Below, one piece after another: positions 16,926 to 25,990 of a stretch of DNA of 64,000 bases. Every line of letters begins with the position of its first letter. Position 1 is the first letter of the stretch. The notes under the pieces are model-generated. The model ran no database searches. It saw only the letters and a program-made list of their open reading frames with translations, and was not told where the DNA came from. Source of the DNA: Bacillota bacterium (GTDB lineage: Bacteria; Bacillota_A; Clostridia; Lachnospirales; Lachnospiraceae); contig JAEZTQ010000005.1 of NCBI GenBank assembly GCA_023443625.1, forward strand, positions 62,001-126,000. The letters run 5' to 3'. A program made the position numbers and the translations under genes.

Positions 16926-19787
16926 TTATTCAATAGCTGCATCAATATTGGTCTGGCTTTTAGAGATTTCACTATTTAACACAGTCTCTTCATCTGCCCT
17001 CTCAAAATAGATAGAGTAAATATTCTTTGATACCTCTGCAGCATTATAAGAAGTATAGCCATTGGGTATAACAACAGTAACAGAAACTTCAGGATCTTCA
17101 TATGGGGCAAAGGATACAAATAAGGCATTATTGGGTACGGATTTACTAATCTGAGAAGTACCTGTCTTACCAGCCACATTAACCCCAAGATCTTTAAAGA
17201 GTCTTACTACAGACCCATCCTCTCTATTTGTTACAGCATTCATGCCTTCCAGTACCGCATTCCAGGTACTAGAGCTTACTTCATCCAGTTTTTTATTCAC
17301 TGTTGCACTATTATCTTTAATTATCTTGCCATCTTTACCAGCAATTTTATCTATCAGGGTTAAATTATAGCATGTCCCTCTATTGGCTATGGTAGTAACA
17401 TACCTTGCCAATTGTGTTGGAGAATACCAAAAACTCCCCTGCCCAATAGATGAACGAACGGAATCCGTATCAGACATATATGGCATAGCCTCTCCTAACT
17501 CAAGACCTGACTTTTCATTTAATCCGAACATAGAAGCATACTTATCCAGCTTTGATAAACCTATCTGGGAATTATATAAACCCGACCTATCCAAACTGAG
17601 GCGAAATCCCATATCAAAGAAATAATAGTTGCAGGATACTGCCAAAGCATCAACAATATTCACTGACCCATGTGATCCAGGATGGGCATGGCACTTAGGT
17701 GCAGGATTAATATTGGTATATTCACCATAATCATATATTTCTTTTGAATAGGTTGTTATTCCTTCCTCTAAGGCTGCCACAGCAGTTACCATCTTAAAGG
17801 TTGACCCTGGGGATATTCTATCACTCGTTGGTTTATTAGTTAAAGGACGAGATAAATCATTGTTCAGCTTATTAAAATAAGCGGAGTCAACTTTACCCAC
17901 GAATTTATTATTATCATATCCGGGATAAGAAACCAAGGCTAATACATCCCCTGTTTTTACATCGGTAACAACAATGGAACCACTACAAGGTTCTAAGGCC
18001 AACATTGCAGGGGTAATGTCCAAACTTTTGATTTTTCCAGTAATAAAAGAGTAAGCTGAAGTCAAATTATTCTTTAAGGCTTTTACTTCATCTTCATTAT
18101 ATTCTAACACACCTTGATCGAATAATAAAAGACAAATTTCACTTCCTGACAATTTGTACGAAAACACCAAATTACGGTATATCTTTTTGTTAAATTCGCC
18201 ATCACCCATTAAGATATCTTTGGTATAGGAAATTAATTTTTGATATAATTCATTGGCTTTGTAAAATTCATCTCCAACTTTAAGTTTAGCTATATCAATC
18301 CAGTTATTTGCCAAGGCATGTTGAAGTAAACTGCTTAAGCTTATCTTTCCATCCTTATAACCTGCCAAAGTAGTATCACCATCAGGAATATTGTCCACCA
18401 TTAGAATTTCATTGCTAATTAGCAGGGAATAGAAATAATCTAAAAATTCTTCCATATCTCCTGCTTGGCTATTGGTAAGCTTATTATCATAACTTAACAA
18501 AGAATCCAGTTCATCTAAAACATCTTTTTGGTTTAGTTGATATTTTTCGTAGACTTGCTTTTCTAAAGTTGTAGCATCCGGTTTATAAAAATGGTTAATG
18601 TCAATGATATTATTATTGATAAGTGCATAATATACCTCATAAATAGGGATTAGTATTTCGTTTGCACTTTCACCCTTACTACCATAATCCATATCTTGCG
18701 TAATTTTTTCTAAAAGTATGGATGCTAATTCTTTCTCTAACAAACGATAAGAAGATATCTGTAGCTCCTTATCAATGGTTAGATATATATCATCACCTGA
18801 AACTGGATCAATTCGATCTATAATATCAATCACTTTATCAACCGTATTTACACTTACGGTTTCGCTTCCTTTTTTACCCCTTAACTCCTTTTCAAACTTC
18901 TTTTCCAGACCTGTTTGTCCTACAATATCATTTAAATTATAAATTTCTTCATTTTCATTATAGAGTTCAAGCTGCTCTGAACTAATCAATCCTGTATAAC
19001 CAATAATATTAGAAAAATACACACTATCCTCATATACACGATGGGTTTGCTGCTTAATTTCAACTCCAATAAGCTCAGCGCTATTTTCTTCCACCGCAGC
19101 AATGGTCTTATCACTGACTTTGGAAGCAATGTTAATTTGAATATATTTAGGCCATACATTAAAGAGAGCAAAACGAACACCCATAATCTTTAGCGCCTCT
19201 TCTTTGGAATAGGTGTCCGATATATCAAACATCTTCTTAGTTTCTTTAGCATGGTCGCCACCAGAACGCAGGAATTCAAATACCTCTTCTGCTGAGGAGT
19301 TCAATAATTCTTCTGGTATCTCCCCATTTTTATCTTTTAAATAAGTGTAAGCAGTCTTCTTAAAACGAGTCAAGGCAGTATCTTCAACAGTGAATCTACA
19401 ATTGCCATTACTGTCTAATTCTATATAAAACTCATTATCCAGGGTATCCTTGTTCTTTTCGAGAATTTTAATTAATTTATAGACAATGGCATTTCTCTGC
19501 TCATTTGATTCAATTTTGGTGCTATCCTCCATAACGACAGAATAGGTAAGAGCATTAGAAGCTAAGAGCTCGCCCTTACGGTCATAAATATTCGCTCTTG
19601 TACTATCAATTTCTCTAACCTCTGTGTCTCTTACTTCGCCCTCTTGTGCAATCTGTGTTCCATTAACAATTTGGAGTTCAAAAAGACGTCCAATGACAAC
19701 GCCAAATAAAACCATATATATAATTGTGATTGGGAATATTCTTGATTTTAATAACTTCTTTATATAATCTAAGATTACGTCAAACAA
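16926..19787 (-). CDS. mrdA: Class B penicillin-binding protein 2, enlarged
   Basis: This is a transpeptidase for cell elongation. One N-terminal membrane segment precedes the dimerisation domain (TRANIYDRKGELLASN). The penicillin-binding domain has SPGSTFKM (Ser near residue 659), SCN (about 718) and KTGT (about 872). At 953 residues it is much longer than the roughly 600-700 usual for PBP2. The extra 230 or so residues (about 360-590) form a mainly helical, charged insert between the dimerisation and catalytic parts. The start is TTG, with AGGAGG seven bases upstream inside the end of mreD. The mreBCD-mrdA-minCDE-rodA order supports an elongation role. Confidence 0.93.
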   Translation of the reverse strand: MFDVILDYIKKLLKSRIFPITIIYMVLFGVVIGRLFELQIVNGTQIAQEGEVRDTEVREIDSTRANIYDRKGELLASNALTYSVVMEDSTKIESNEQRNAIVYKLIKILEKNKDTLDNEFYIELDSNGNCRFTVEDTALTRFKKTAYTYLKDKNGEIPEELLNSSAEEVFEFLRSGGDHAKETKKMFDISDTYSKEEALKIMGVRFALFNVWPKYIQINIASKVSDKTIAAVEENSAELIGVEIKQQTHRVYEDSVYFSNIIGYTGLISSEQLELYNENEEIYNLNDIVGQTGLEKKFEKELRGKKGSETVSVNTVDKVIDIIDRIDPVSGDDIYLTIDKELQISSYRLLEKELASILLEKITQDMDYGSKGESANEILIPIYEVYYALINNNIIDINHFYKPDATTLEKQVYEKYQLNQKDVLDELDSLLSYDNKLTNSQAGDMEEFLDYFYSLLISNEILMVDNIPDGDTTLAGYKDGKISLSSLLQHALANNWIDIAKLKVGDEFYKANELYQKLISYTKDILMGDGEFNKKIYRNLVFSYKLSGSEICLLLFDQGVLEYNEDEVKALKNNLTSAYSFITGKIKSLDITPAMLALEPCSGSIVVTDVKTGDVLALVSYPGYDNNKFVGKVDSAYFNKLNNDLSRPLTNKPTSDRISPGSTFKMVTAVAALEEGITTYSKEIYDYGEYTNINPAPKCHAHPGSHGSVNIVDALAVSCNYYFFDMGFRLSLDRSGLYNSQIGLSKLDKYASMFGLNEKSGLELGEAMPYMSDTDSVRSSIGQGSFWYSPTQLARYVTTIANRGTCYNLTLIDKIAGKDGKIIKDNSATVNKKLDEVSSSTWNAVLEGMNAVTNREDGSVVRLFKDLGVNVAGKTGTSQISKSVPNNALFVSFAPYEDPEVSVTVVIPNGYTSYNAAEVSKNIYSIYFERADEETVLNSEISKSQTNIDAAIE

Positions 19788-19789
19788 GC

Positions 19790-20299
19790 TTATACCTCCT
19801 TATCCTGTTTACGTTCCATACGGTTATTTATCATATGTAACAGCTTGTATAGAAGAATTGAAGCTGCCGCTGTATAGATAATCTCAGGTAGTATTATTCT
19901 TCGTAAATAAAACAAAATATTCAAACGCCCCCTGAGTAAGTATTCCAATACATAATACATTAACCCATACATTAAATCACTAATTGAAATGATAATGATT
20001 GGTAAGGTATAATCTTCATTTGAATAGTATTTATTCGTGTATCCGGCAACATACCCAATCAACATATAGATTAAAGCGTACAAGCCAACGATGAAAGTCC
20101 CACCTGTTAGATCTAATAATAGACCGCTAAATAGACCAAGTAATAAGCCAGTCATTCGACCCCGCATATGAGCCGTGGACACAACTAGAATTAACAACAT
20201 ATTCGGCATGATATCTGCCAGTCCAATATAATTGTACATGGAGCTCTGGAATAAATAACAAAGAATTATTTCTATTGTATATACTATCAAACGTTTCAC
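19790..20299 (-). CDS. mreD: Rod shape-determining protein MreD
   Basis: The 169-residue, highly hydrophobic protein has about five membrane segments and MreD-like features: NMLLILVVSTAHMRGRMTG and GLFSGLLLDLTGG, with the conserved Gly/Asp stretch. MreD is the membrane partner of MreC in the elongation complex. It lies between mreC and the PBP2 gene, 18 bp after mreC and overlapping the Shine-Dalgarno of PBP2, so the two are probably translated in step. Confidence 0.92.
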   Translation of the reverse strand: MKRLIVYTIEIILCYLFQSSMYNYIGLADIMPNMLLILVVSTAHMRGRMTGLLLGLFSGLLLDLTGGTFIVGLYALIYMLIGYVAGYTNKYYSNEDYTLPIIIISISDLMYGLMYYVLEYLLRGRLNILFYLRRIILPEIIYTAAASILLYKLLHMINNRMERKQDKEV

Positions 20300-20317
20300 A
20301 TGAATACCTACTTTATC

Positions 20318-21181
20318 TTAATCTATAAAAGGTTCCTTTAACTGTGTAATAATTAATACCTCTTCTAAATGTTGAAAATTAACCATTGGAGTTAATAATG
20401 CTGTCTTTGTCATATTGCTGGAATCATATTGAATATCACTAATATAGCCGATGGGAATGCCCTGGAGATAATTGGGGCTGGTATGTGCTGTAACAATCTC
20501 ATCCCCTTCTTTAATCTTAGCATCCTTATTGATTTTATCTACACGAATTTTACCTTCATCTATAAGTTGTAAATCACCATGAACATAACAAATGTCCGCT
20601 GTTTTTTGTGACATTCCAGTCACACTGCTGTAATCATCTATAATCGACCTAACCAGAGAATAATTATAATGGGCTTCTGTAACAATACCCACCAAACCGT
20701 TACCAGCAAGGACATTCATATTCTTTGAAATACCATCTCTGGTACCCTTATCAATTCTAAATACACTATACCAATTGTTTGATTCTAAGGCAATGACTCT
20801 GGCCGCTACCTTGGGATAATCAGCAAATTTCTGATCCAGTTCATAAAGTTCTCGCAGTCCATCAAGCTCATATTTATCCTGTAGCAGGAGATTGTTTTCA
20901 AAAGCAAGAGCTTCCAACTGATTCTTCAATTTCTCATTTTCTTCTATGAGGTTACTAATACTTTGAAAACGATCCAACTGATTGGAAACAAGGGTTCCCA
21001 CTGTATTAACACCTCGTTGCATAGGCGTTATTACCGTGCCCACTGCTTCCTTCACCGGTGATAATTTTTCCCCATAACGAAAAGAAAAAATGATCAAACC
21101 GACTAATAGAACAATACACACGATAAGAAGATGTTTTGGATTTACATTTATTTTGGTTCTTCGCCTCATAACAATAACCAT
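20318..21181 (-). CDS. mreC: Rod shape-determining protein MreC
   Basis: MreC forms extracytoplasmic filaments linking MreB to wall synthases. The protein has one N-terminal membrane helix (about residues 17-36), a coiled-coil segment (ISNLIEENEKLKNQLEALAF, about 77-100) and the two-lobed beta domain with ARVIALESNNWYSVFRIDKG and GLVGIVTEAH. The length of 287 residues is typical. The start at 21181 has GGAGAGG just upstream; an ATG at codon 5 is an alternative. A 94-bp gap with two weak inverted repeats separates it from mreB. Confidence 0.94.
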   Translation of the reverse strand: MVIVMRRRTKINVNPKHLLIVCIVLLVGLIIFSFRYGEKLSPVKEAVGTVITPMQRGVNTVGTLVSNQLDRFQSISNLIEENEKLKNQLEALAFENNLLLQDKYELDGLRELYELDQKFADYPKVAARVIALESNNWYSVFRIDKGTRDGISKNMNVLAGNGLVGIVTEAHYNYSLVRSIIDDYSSVTGMSQKTADICYVHGDLQLIDEGKIRVDKINKDAKIKEGDEIVTAHTSPNYLQGIPIGYISDIQYDSSNMTKTALLTPMVNFQHLEEVLIITQLKEPFID

Positions 21182-21275
21182 GCCTCTCCGTAACCTGCAA
21201 ACTCTTAGCCGCAGTCACAAATTTGCTTGTGAAATCTATTTTTCACACTGCACTCCTATCTTACCACCATTGGAA

Positions 21276-22298
21276 TTAGTTTATAAAAGTCCTTAATTTT
21301 AGTATATCAGCCAATGAGGATAGCTTTGGGTCTTCCAATATTCTACCCAGACCATTCACTACTGTATTAGAAGAATCGGGGCAAATATTTATCTTTAAAT
21401 CCGTTTCTTTATGAATAAGTTCATCTAAAGCAAAGATTTTTGCTGCCCCGCCTGTTACATAAATACCGCTGTCAATGATATCTGATGAGATTTCCGGAGG
21501 GGTACGCTCCAGAATAATCTTTATGGCATCGATAATGGTATACAAATATTCAGAGATTGCCTCGTATACATCCCCTGATTTAATTTCCACATCAACAGGA
21601 AGTCCTGTTACCACATCCCGTCCGAATACCTTCACTGAAGCTTCCACCGTAGGAAATGCACAAGCAAGCTTCTTTTTAATATTCTCTGCTGTTTTATCTC
21701 CAATATACAGATTATATTTCTTCTTAACAATACCCTTAATAGCTTCATCCAATCTGTTGCCACCTACAGGTATTAATTTGCTTAACACAATGCCACCCAA
21801 AGAAAGGATGGATACCTCTGTTGTATCTGCTCCAATATTTACAACCATAACTCCTCTGGCAGTCATCACATCCAGTCCAGCGCCCACCGCATCAGCAATA
21901 GGCTTTTCTACTATCTTCACTCGACCCACTTTAAGGCCACTACTAGCAATCAAATCGAAAAAGGATCTTCTCTCCACCTCAGTAATGTCTGTTGGTGTTG
22001 CAACAATATAATCAGCTGCACCAATTTTTTTACTTCCATTGATCTGTTTCATAAAACACTTTAACAGCGCCATCATATTAGCTACATCAGCAATTACTCC
22101 ATTCCTAACAGGGTAGGTTACCAGAATATTAGAGGGTGCCTTCTCATACATATCAAAAGCTTCATTCCCACTTGCTATAACATTCTTTTTCTTTGAAATA
22201 GCAATAATATTACGTTCATCCAGTACGATCCCCTGTCCCTTTTTATATATCTTAATCGTGCTTGTTCCAAAATCGATTCCATATGATTTTGTCGCCAT
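21276..22298 (-). CDS. mreB: Actin-like rod shape protein MreB
   Basis: This 340-residue actin-fold ATPase forms membrane-bound filaments guiding wall elongation. The phosphate-binding motifs are GIDFGTSTIKIY near the N-terminus and VVNIGADTTEVSILSLGGIV in the middle. The adenosine motif GIYVTGGAAKIFALDEL is near residue 280. GGAGG precedes the ATG. It leads the mreBCD-PBP2-minCDE-rodA run, downstream of radC as in many Firmicutes. MreB is favoured over Mbl by the context. Confidence 0.94.
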   Translation of the reverse strand: MATKSYGIDFGTSTIKIYKKGQGIVLDERNIIAISKKKNVIASGNEAFDMYEKAPSNILVTYPVRNGVIADVANMMALLKCFMKQINGSKKIGAADYIVATPTDITEVERRSFFDLIASSGLKVGRVKIVEKPIADAVGAGLDVMTARGVMVVNIGADTTEVSILSLGGIVLSKLIPVGGNRLDEAIKGIVKKKYNLYIGDKTAENIKKKLACAFPTVEASVKVFGRDVVTGLPVDVEIKSGDVYEAISEYLYTIIDAIKIILERTPPEISSDIIDSGIYVTGGAAKIFALDELIHKETDLKINICPDSSNTVVNGLGRILEDPKLSSLADILKLRTFIN

Positions 22299-22357
22299 AC
22301 GTTATGACCTCCTAACTTTCGCTAAACTAGGCTTTGTAAATTTTTGTCAAATGCCGG

Positions 22358-23056
22358 TTAAAAAACTCCCACTTCTTTTAGACTAATATATCGATTGTCA
22401 CCTATAATAATATGATCCATTAGGGTAATTCCAATCATATTACCTGCTTCATAGATCCGCTTTGTCACCCTGATATCCTCACCACTTGGTGTAGGATCTC
22501 CGCTTGGGTGATTATGCAAAAGTATGATATTAACCGCTTCATACTTCACTGCCTCCACAAATATTTCTCTAGTTGGCATAATGGAAGTATTGACAGTTCC
22601 TTCTGATATAATCATATCCTTTATCACTTTGTTCTTCGAGTCCATAAGAATAAGAAGAACCTGCTCTCTCGTCAGGTATCTCATATCCTGCATATAATAA
22701 TCCGCAACACTTTTTGGCGTGATAAGCTTTAGACTATCGTAGTGTATTTCCTTAGACATGCGTTTTGCGATTTCCGCTAAACACAGAAGTTCAATTGCTT
22801 TGACACGTCCTATTCCTTTAATTTTCATTAATTCCTTCAGGGTAAGGTAATTCAATCCCATAAGTCCACAATGAGGGGAAGAATAGTTCAAAATATTCAT
22901 AGCCAAATCAATAACTCTCTGTTCTTTCGTACCCGTTCTTAGGATTACAGCTAAAAGTTCTGCATCAGATAAAGCTCCGGTGCCATACTTTTCGCATTTT
23001 TCATAAGGACGTTCCGACAATGGTAGTTCTTTCACTGTTAAATACTCTTTTTTCAT
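22358..23056 (-). CDS. radC: RadC-family (JAB1/MPN+) protein
   Basis: The N-terminal helix-hairpin-helix part (LMKIKGIGRVKAIELLCLAEI) is followed by the MPN+ metalloprotease-like domain with HNHPSGDPTPSGED near residue 185, the metal-binding signature. The cellular role of RadC proteins remains unclear despite the old repair-related name. The ATG at 23056 has AGGAGG seven bases upstream; a longer frame from 23107 would include 17 non-conserved residues. It is immediately upstream of mreB, a conserved arrangement. Confidence 0.92.
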   Translation of the reverse strand: MKKEYLTVKELPLSERPYEKCEKYGTGALSDAELLAVILRTGTKEQRVIDLAMNILNYSSPHCGLMGLNYLTLKELMKIKGIGRVKAIELLCLAEIAKRMSKEIHYDSLKLITPKSVADYYMQDMRYLTREQVLLILMDSKNKVIKDMIISEGTVNTSIMPTREIFVEAVKYEAVNIILLHNHPSGDPTPSGEDIRVTKRIYEAGNMIGITLMDHIIIGDNRYISLKEVGVF

Positions 23057-23157
23057 TATGATCCTCCTATGGAAGTTCACCATCTTATGAGATGGCTCCC
23101 ATTCCAATTCCTCTCCAAGAAATCAGTTGGATCATATGCCTTATAGACCGCTTGTAA

Positions 23158-23445
23158 TTATATTTTTTTATAAATGATAACGGAAGCTATTGCTCCGATT
23201 ACACTCCAAATTGAAATTTTAATCTTAAGGCCAAAGCTGATTACAACGGCACTTAATAAGTTTAGGGTCAGGGTTCCTCCCTCTTTGGAATCGCCGATGG
23301 ATAACCCAAAGCTATAATTTAAGTATTTTAATACAGGGACTTCCTTGGTAAGATATCCAATAAAGCTTCCGACAACAATGCCTAATAAAATGAGCATGAA
23401 TAATGCCCAGTGATTCTTACCTACATATCTCGATTTTCCAGACAT
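23158..23445 (-). CDS. DUF4321 small membrane protein
   Basis: The 95-residue protein has two to three hydrophobic segments separated by a loop and looks like DUF4321: FMLILLGIVVGSFIGYLTKEVP near the start and LTLNLLSAVVISFGLKIKIS later. Function is unknown. The family is often found near maf/radC/mreB in Clostridia, as here. Of two ATGs, the one at 23445 has AGGAGG at a normal distance. Confidence 0.82.
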   Translation of the reverse strand: MSGKSRYVGKNHWALFMLILLGIVVGSFIGYLTKEVPVLKYLNYSFGLSIGDSKEGGTLTLNLLSAVVISFGLKIKISIWSVIGAIASVIIYKKI

Positions 23446-23562
23446 ATGCATGTCCTCCTTATGATCGTAATCAAATAGATTTTATCATAAAATCATGAAT
23501 TTGTATACGTTAAACTCAATTTAGTAACTAGTACATTGTAACGGTTTTTGATAATTTTTTCA

Positions 23563-24852
23563 TTATATCTGAACAATTCCTGCATCTATAAGTTTTTGAA
23601 GAGACATCAAAACACCAAATTTGGCATGATACCAGGTGAGGCCACCTTGAAAAAACACAGTATAGGGAGGTTTTATTGGTGCATCCGCAGATAATTCAAT
23701 AGAGGAACCCTGTACAAAGGCACCGGCAGCCATAATAACATCACACGTATAGCCTGGCATAGCCCAGGGCTCTGGAGTAACATAGCTGTCTACGGGAGCC
23801 GCAGCCTGAATCCCTTTACAAAAAGCAATTACTGCTTCTGCTGAATTAAGAGTAACCGCCTGAATAATATCAAATCTGTCCTCTCTTCCATTGGGATGTA
23901 CACCAAACCCTAATTTCTCATATATATTAGCAGCAAGTATAGCGCCCTTAATGGCACCGGATACTACCTGAGGTGACAAAAACAAACCTTGGAACAAAGT
24001 AGAATTCAGTCCTAAGGTAGCACCCACCTCTTTACCAAGTCCTGGCGCTGTTAAACGATAGGCTGCATTTTCTACATATTCCTGCTTACCAACTATATAT
24101 CCGCCAATGGGTGCTAAACCTCCACCTGGATTTTTAATCAAAGAGCCCACACATAAATCCGCACCTACCTGGGTGGGTTCTGTCCAATCAACAAATTCAC
24201 CATAGCAATTATCCACCATGCAGATAACTTCCGGTTTAATCTTCTTAATAAAGGATATTAATTCACCAATTCTTTTCACCGATAAGGTTGGACGACTTGC
24301 ATACCCCTTAGAACGCTGGATTGTTACTAGCTTAGTTCTGTCATTAATTGCGGCCTTTATTCCCTCCCAATCAAAACCACCATGGGGTAATAAATCAACC
24401 TGTGCATAGGTTATTTGATATTCAGCAAGGGATCCCTTAGCTGGTGTTATTCCAATAACGCCTTCTAGGGTATCATAGGGTTTCCCTACAGGAGATAATA
24501 TCTCATCTCCGGGTCTTAAATTACCAGATAAGGCAATGGTAAGGGCATGGGTTCCACTAATTAACTGGGGTCTTACCAGAGCATCTTCTGCAAAAAAAAT
24601 GTCTGCATAGACCTTTTCAAGAGTATCTCTGCCAATATCATTATATCCATAGCCTGTTGTTGCAGCAAAATGTACATCGCTTAACCTATTATCTTGCATA
24701 GCTTTTAATACCTTAAGCTGATTAAACTCTGCTATCTCATCAATCCTTCGAAAGCGCTCTAATAAATTACTTTCTATATCACCACAAAAGGCAAGTACCT
24801 TGGAACTGATTCCCAAGGCCTGATATGCCTCACTCAAATTATTCCTATCCAA
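23563..24852 (-). CDS. Methionine gamma-lyase family PLP enzyme (YnbB/aluminium-resistance type)
   Basis: The 429-residue protein fits a fold-type-I PLP family often annotated as methionine gamma-lyase-like or aluminium resistance protein. Features include HFAATTGYGYNDIGRDTLE, the cofactor-binding SGTHALTIALSGNLRPGDEI, and the probable PLP lysine in TIQRSKGYASRP (near residue 180). The reaction has not been settled for most members. The start is TTG with GGGAGG eight bases before it. Location next to miaA and the mutS-mutL genes is conserved in Firmicutes. Confidence 0.88.
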   Translation of the reverse strand: MDRNNLSEAYQALGISSKVLAFCGDIESNLLERFRRIDEIAEFNQLKVLKAMQDNRLSDVHFAATTGYGYNDIGRDTLEKVYADIFFAEDALVRPQLISGTHALTIALSGNLRPGDEILSPVGKPYDTLEGVIGITPAKGSLAEYQITYAQVDLLPHGGFDWEGIKAAINDRTKLVTIQRSKGYASRPTLSVKRIGELISFIKKIKPEVICMVDNCYGEFVDWTEPTQVGADLCVGSLIKNPGGGLAPIGGYIVGKQEYVENAAYRLTAPGLGKEVGATLGLNSTLFQGLFLSPQVVSGAIKGAILAANIYEKLGFGVHPNGREDRFDIIQAVTLNSAEAVIAFCKGIQAAAPVDSYVTPEPWAMPGYTCDVIMAAGAFVQGSSIELSADAPIKPPYTVFFQGGLTWYHAKFGVLMSLQKLIDAGIVQI

Positions 24853-25015
24853 TTTATTATCCTCCCTGTCTTTATTACTAGGAACAGACCTCTTGTCTTA
24901 AGGGGATTACTGCCCTTAATTATTATATTGCTTCTTAAGTACTTTTTGTGAACGGTTTACATAATATTATTATGACTATAGAGTGTAAACTAAAACTTAC
25001 TTTAGCTTATAAAGA

Positions 25016-25960
25016 CTATACGATTATCTCCTTTGCTTTGAGCTCCTCCAACATAAATTGTAAAACCTCATCATCATTAGCAAAATCATCTTTATTTACC
25101 CAGGTAACCTCTTTTTCTCTTCTAAACCATGTTAGCTGACGTTTGGCAAAATGTCTGGTATCCCTTTTTAATATTTCAACAGCTTCTTCTAAGGTACACT
25201 CCCCATCTAAATAAGCCAGTATTTCTTTATAGCCTATACCTTGCATGGAGACAAGTCCTCTAAAGTAGCCTGCTTCTTTTAATTTAATTACTTCATCTAA
25301 GAGACCCTTCTCCAGCATTATATCGACCCGCTGATTGATGGTTTCATATAATTTAGTACGATCTTTATTTAAAACAAAGTAGGAGAAAAGATAGGGGGAT
25401 ATTTTATTCCTTTGTTCTTTGTTATGTTCCGATAATTTGCTCTTATTTTCCTTCGCAAATTCCAAAGCACGAATAACCCTCTTACTATTATTAGGATGAA
25501 GGGTATTAGCGCTCTCTGGGTCAATGGCTTTTAGCATATCATATAGATATTGGGGCCCCTGCTCTTTTAAGAGCTCTTCTAATTCTTTGCGGTAATCACC
25601 TGTCTCATTTTCTGTAAAATCAATGTCATATAAGACTGCTTGAATATAAAAGCCTGTTCCGCCAACAAGAATTGGTATTTTCCCCTTATTATAAATCTCT
25701 TGTATATATTTTTTAGCTAATTGTTGAAATTTTAAAACGTTGAATTCTTCCTCTGGTGCCAACTCATCAATTAAATAATGACAAACTCCCTCCATCTCCT
25801 GGGGAGTAATCTTAGCCGTACCAATATCCATCCCCTTATATACCTGCATAGAATCAGCAGAAATTATCTCGCCATGAATGGATTTAGCCAAGGCGATGGA
25901 TAAGGCGGTTTTTCCAACAGAGGTAGGTCCCGTCAATATAATTAAGGGTTTTTGGTTCAT
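25016..25960 (-). CDS. miaA: tRNA dimethylallyltransferase
   Basis: MiaA adds a dimethylallyl group to A37 of tRNAs reading UNN codons. The P-loop GPTSVGKT (10-17), ISADSMQVYKGMDIGTAKIT and VGGTGFYIQAVLYDIDF are all present, as is the late MQGIGYKEILAYL. The length of 314 residues is usual. It follows mutL by 30 bp, the common mutS-mutL-miaA order. Confidence 0.96.
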   Translation of the reverse strand: MNQKPLIILTGPTSVGKTALSIALAKSIHGEIISADSMQVYKGMDIGTAKITPQEMEGVCHYLIDELAPEEEFNVLKFQQLAKKYIQEIYNKGKIPILVGGTGFYIQAVLYDIDFTENETGDYRKELEELLKEQGPQYLYDMLKAIDPESANTLHPNNSKRVIRALEFAKENKSKLSEHNKEQRNKISPYLFSYFVLNKDRTKLYETINQRVDIMLEKGLLDEVIKLKEAGYFRGLVSMQGIGYKEILAYLDGECTLEEAVEILKRDTRHFAKRQLTWFRREKEVTWVNKDDFANDDEVLQFMLEELKAKEIIV

Positions 25961-25990
25961 GGTGTTCCTTTCTTAGTAACAGAAGCTATT

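Noticed and set aside
21475..22011. Plus-strand frame of 178 codons
   Set aside because: It lies entirely within mreB on the other strand and shows no family motifs.
24945..24960. CcpA-type cre site near GTGAACGGTTTAC
   Set aside because: Half-site spacing is off by one from the cre consensus, and the neighbouring genes are not typical catabolite targets.
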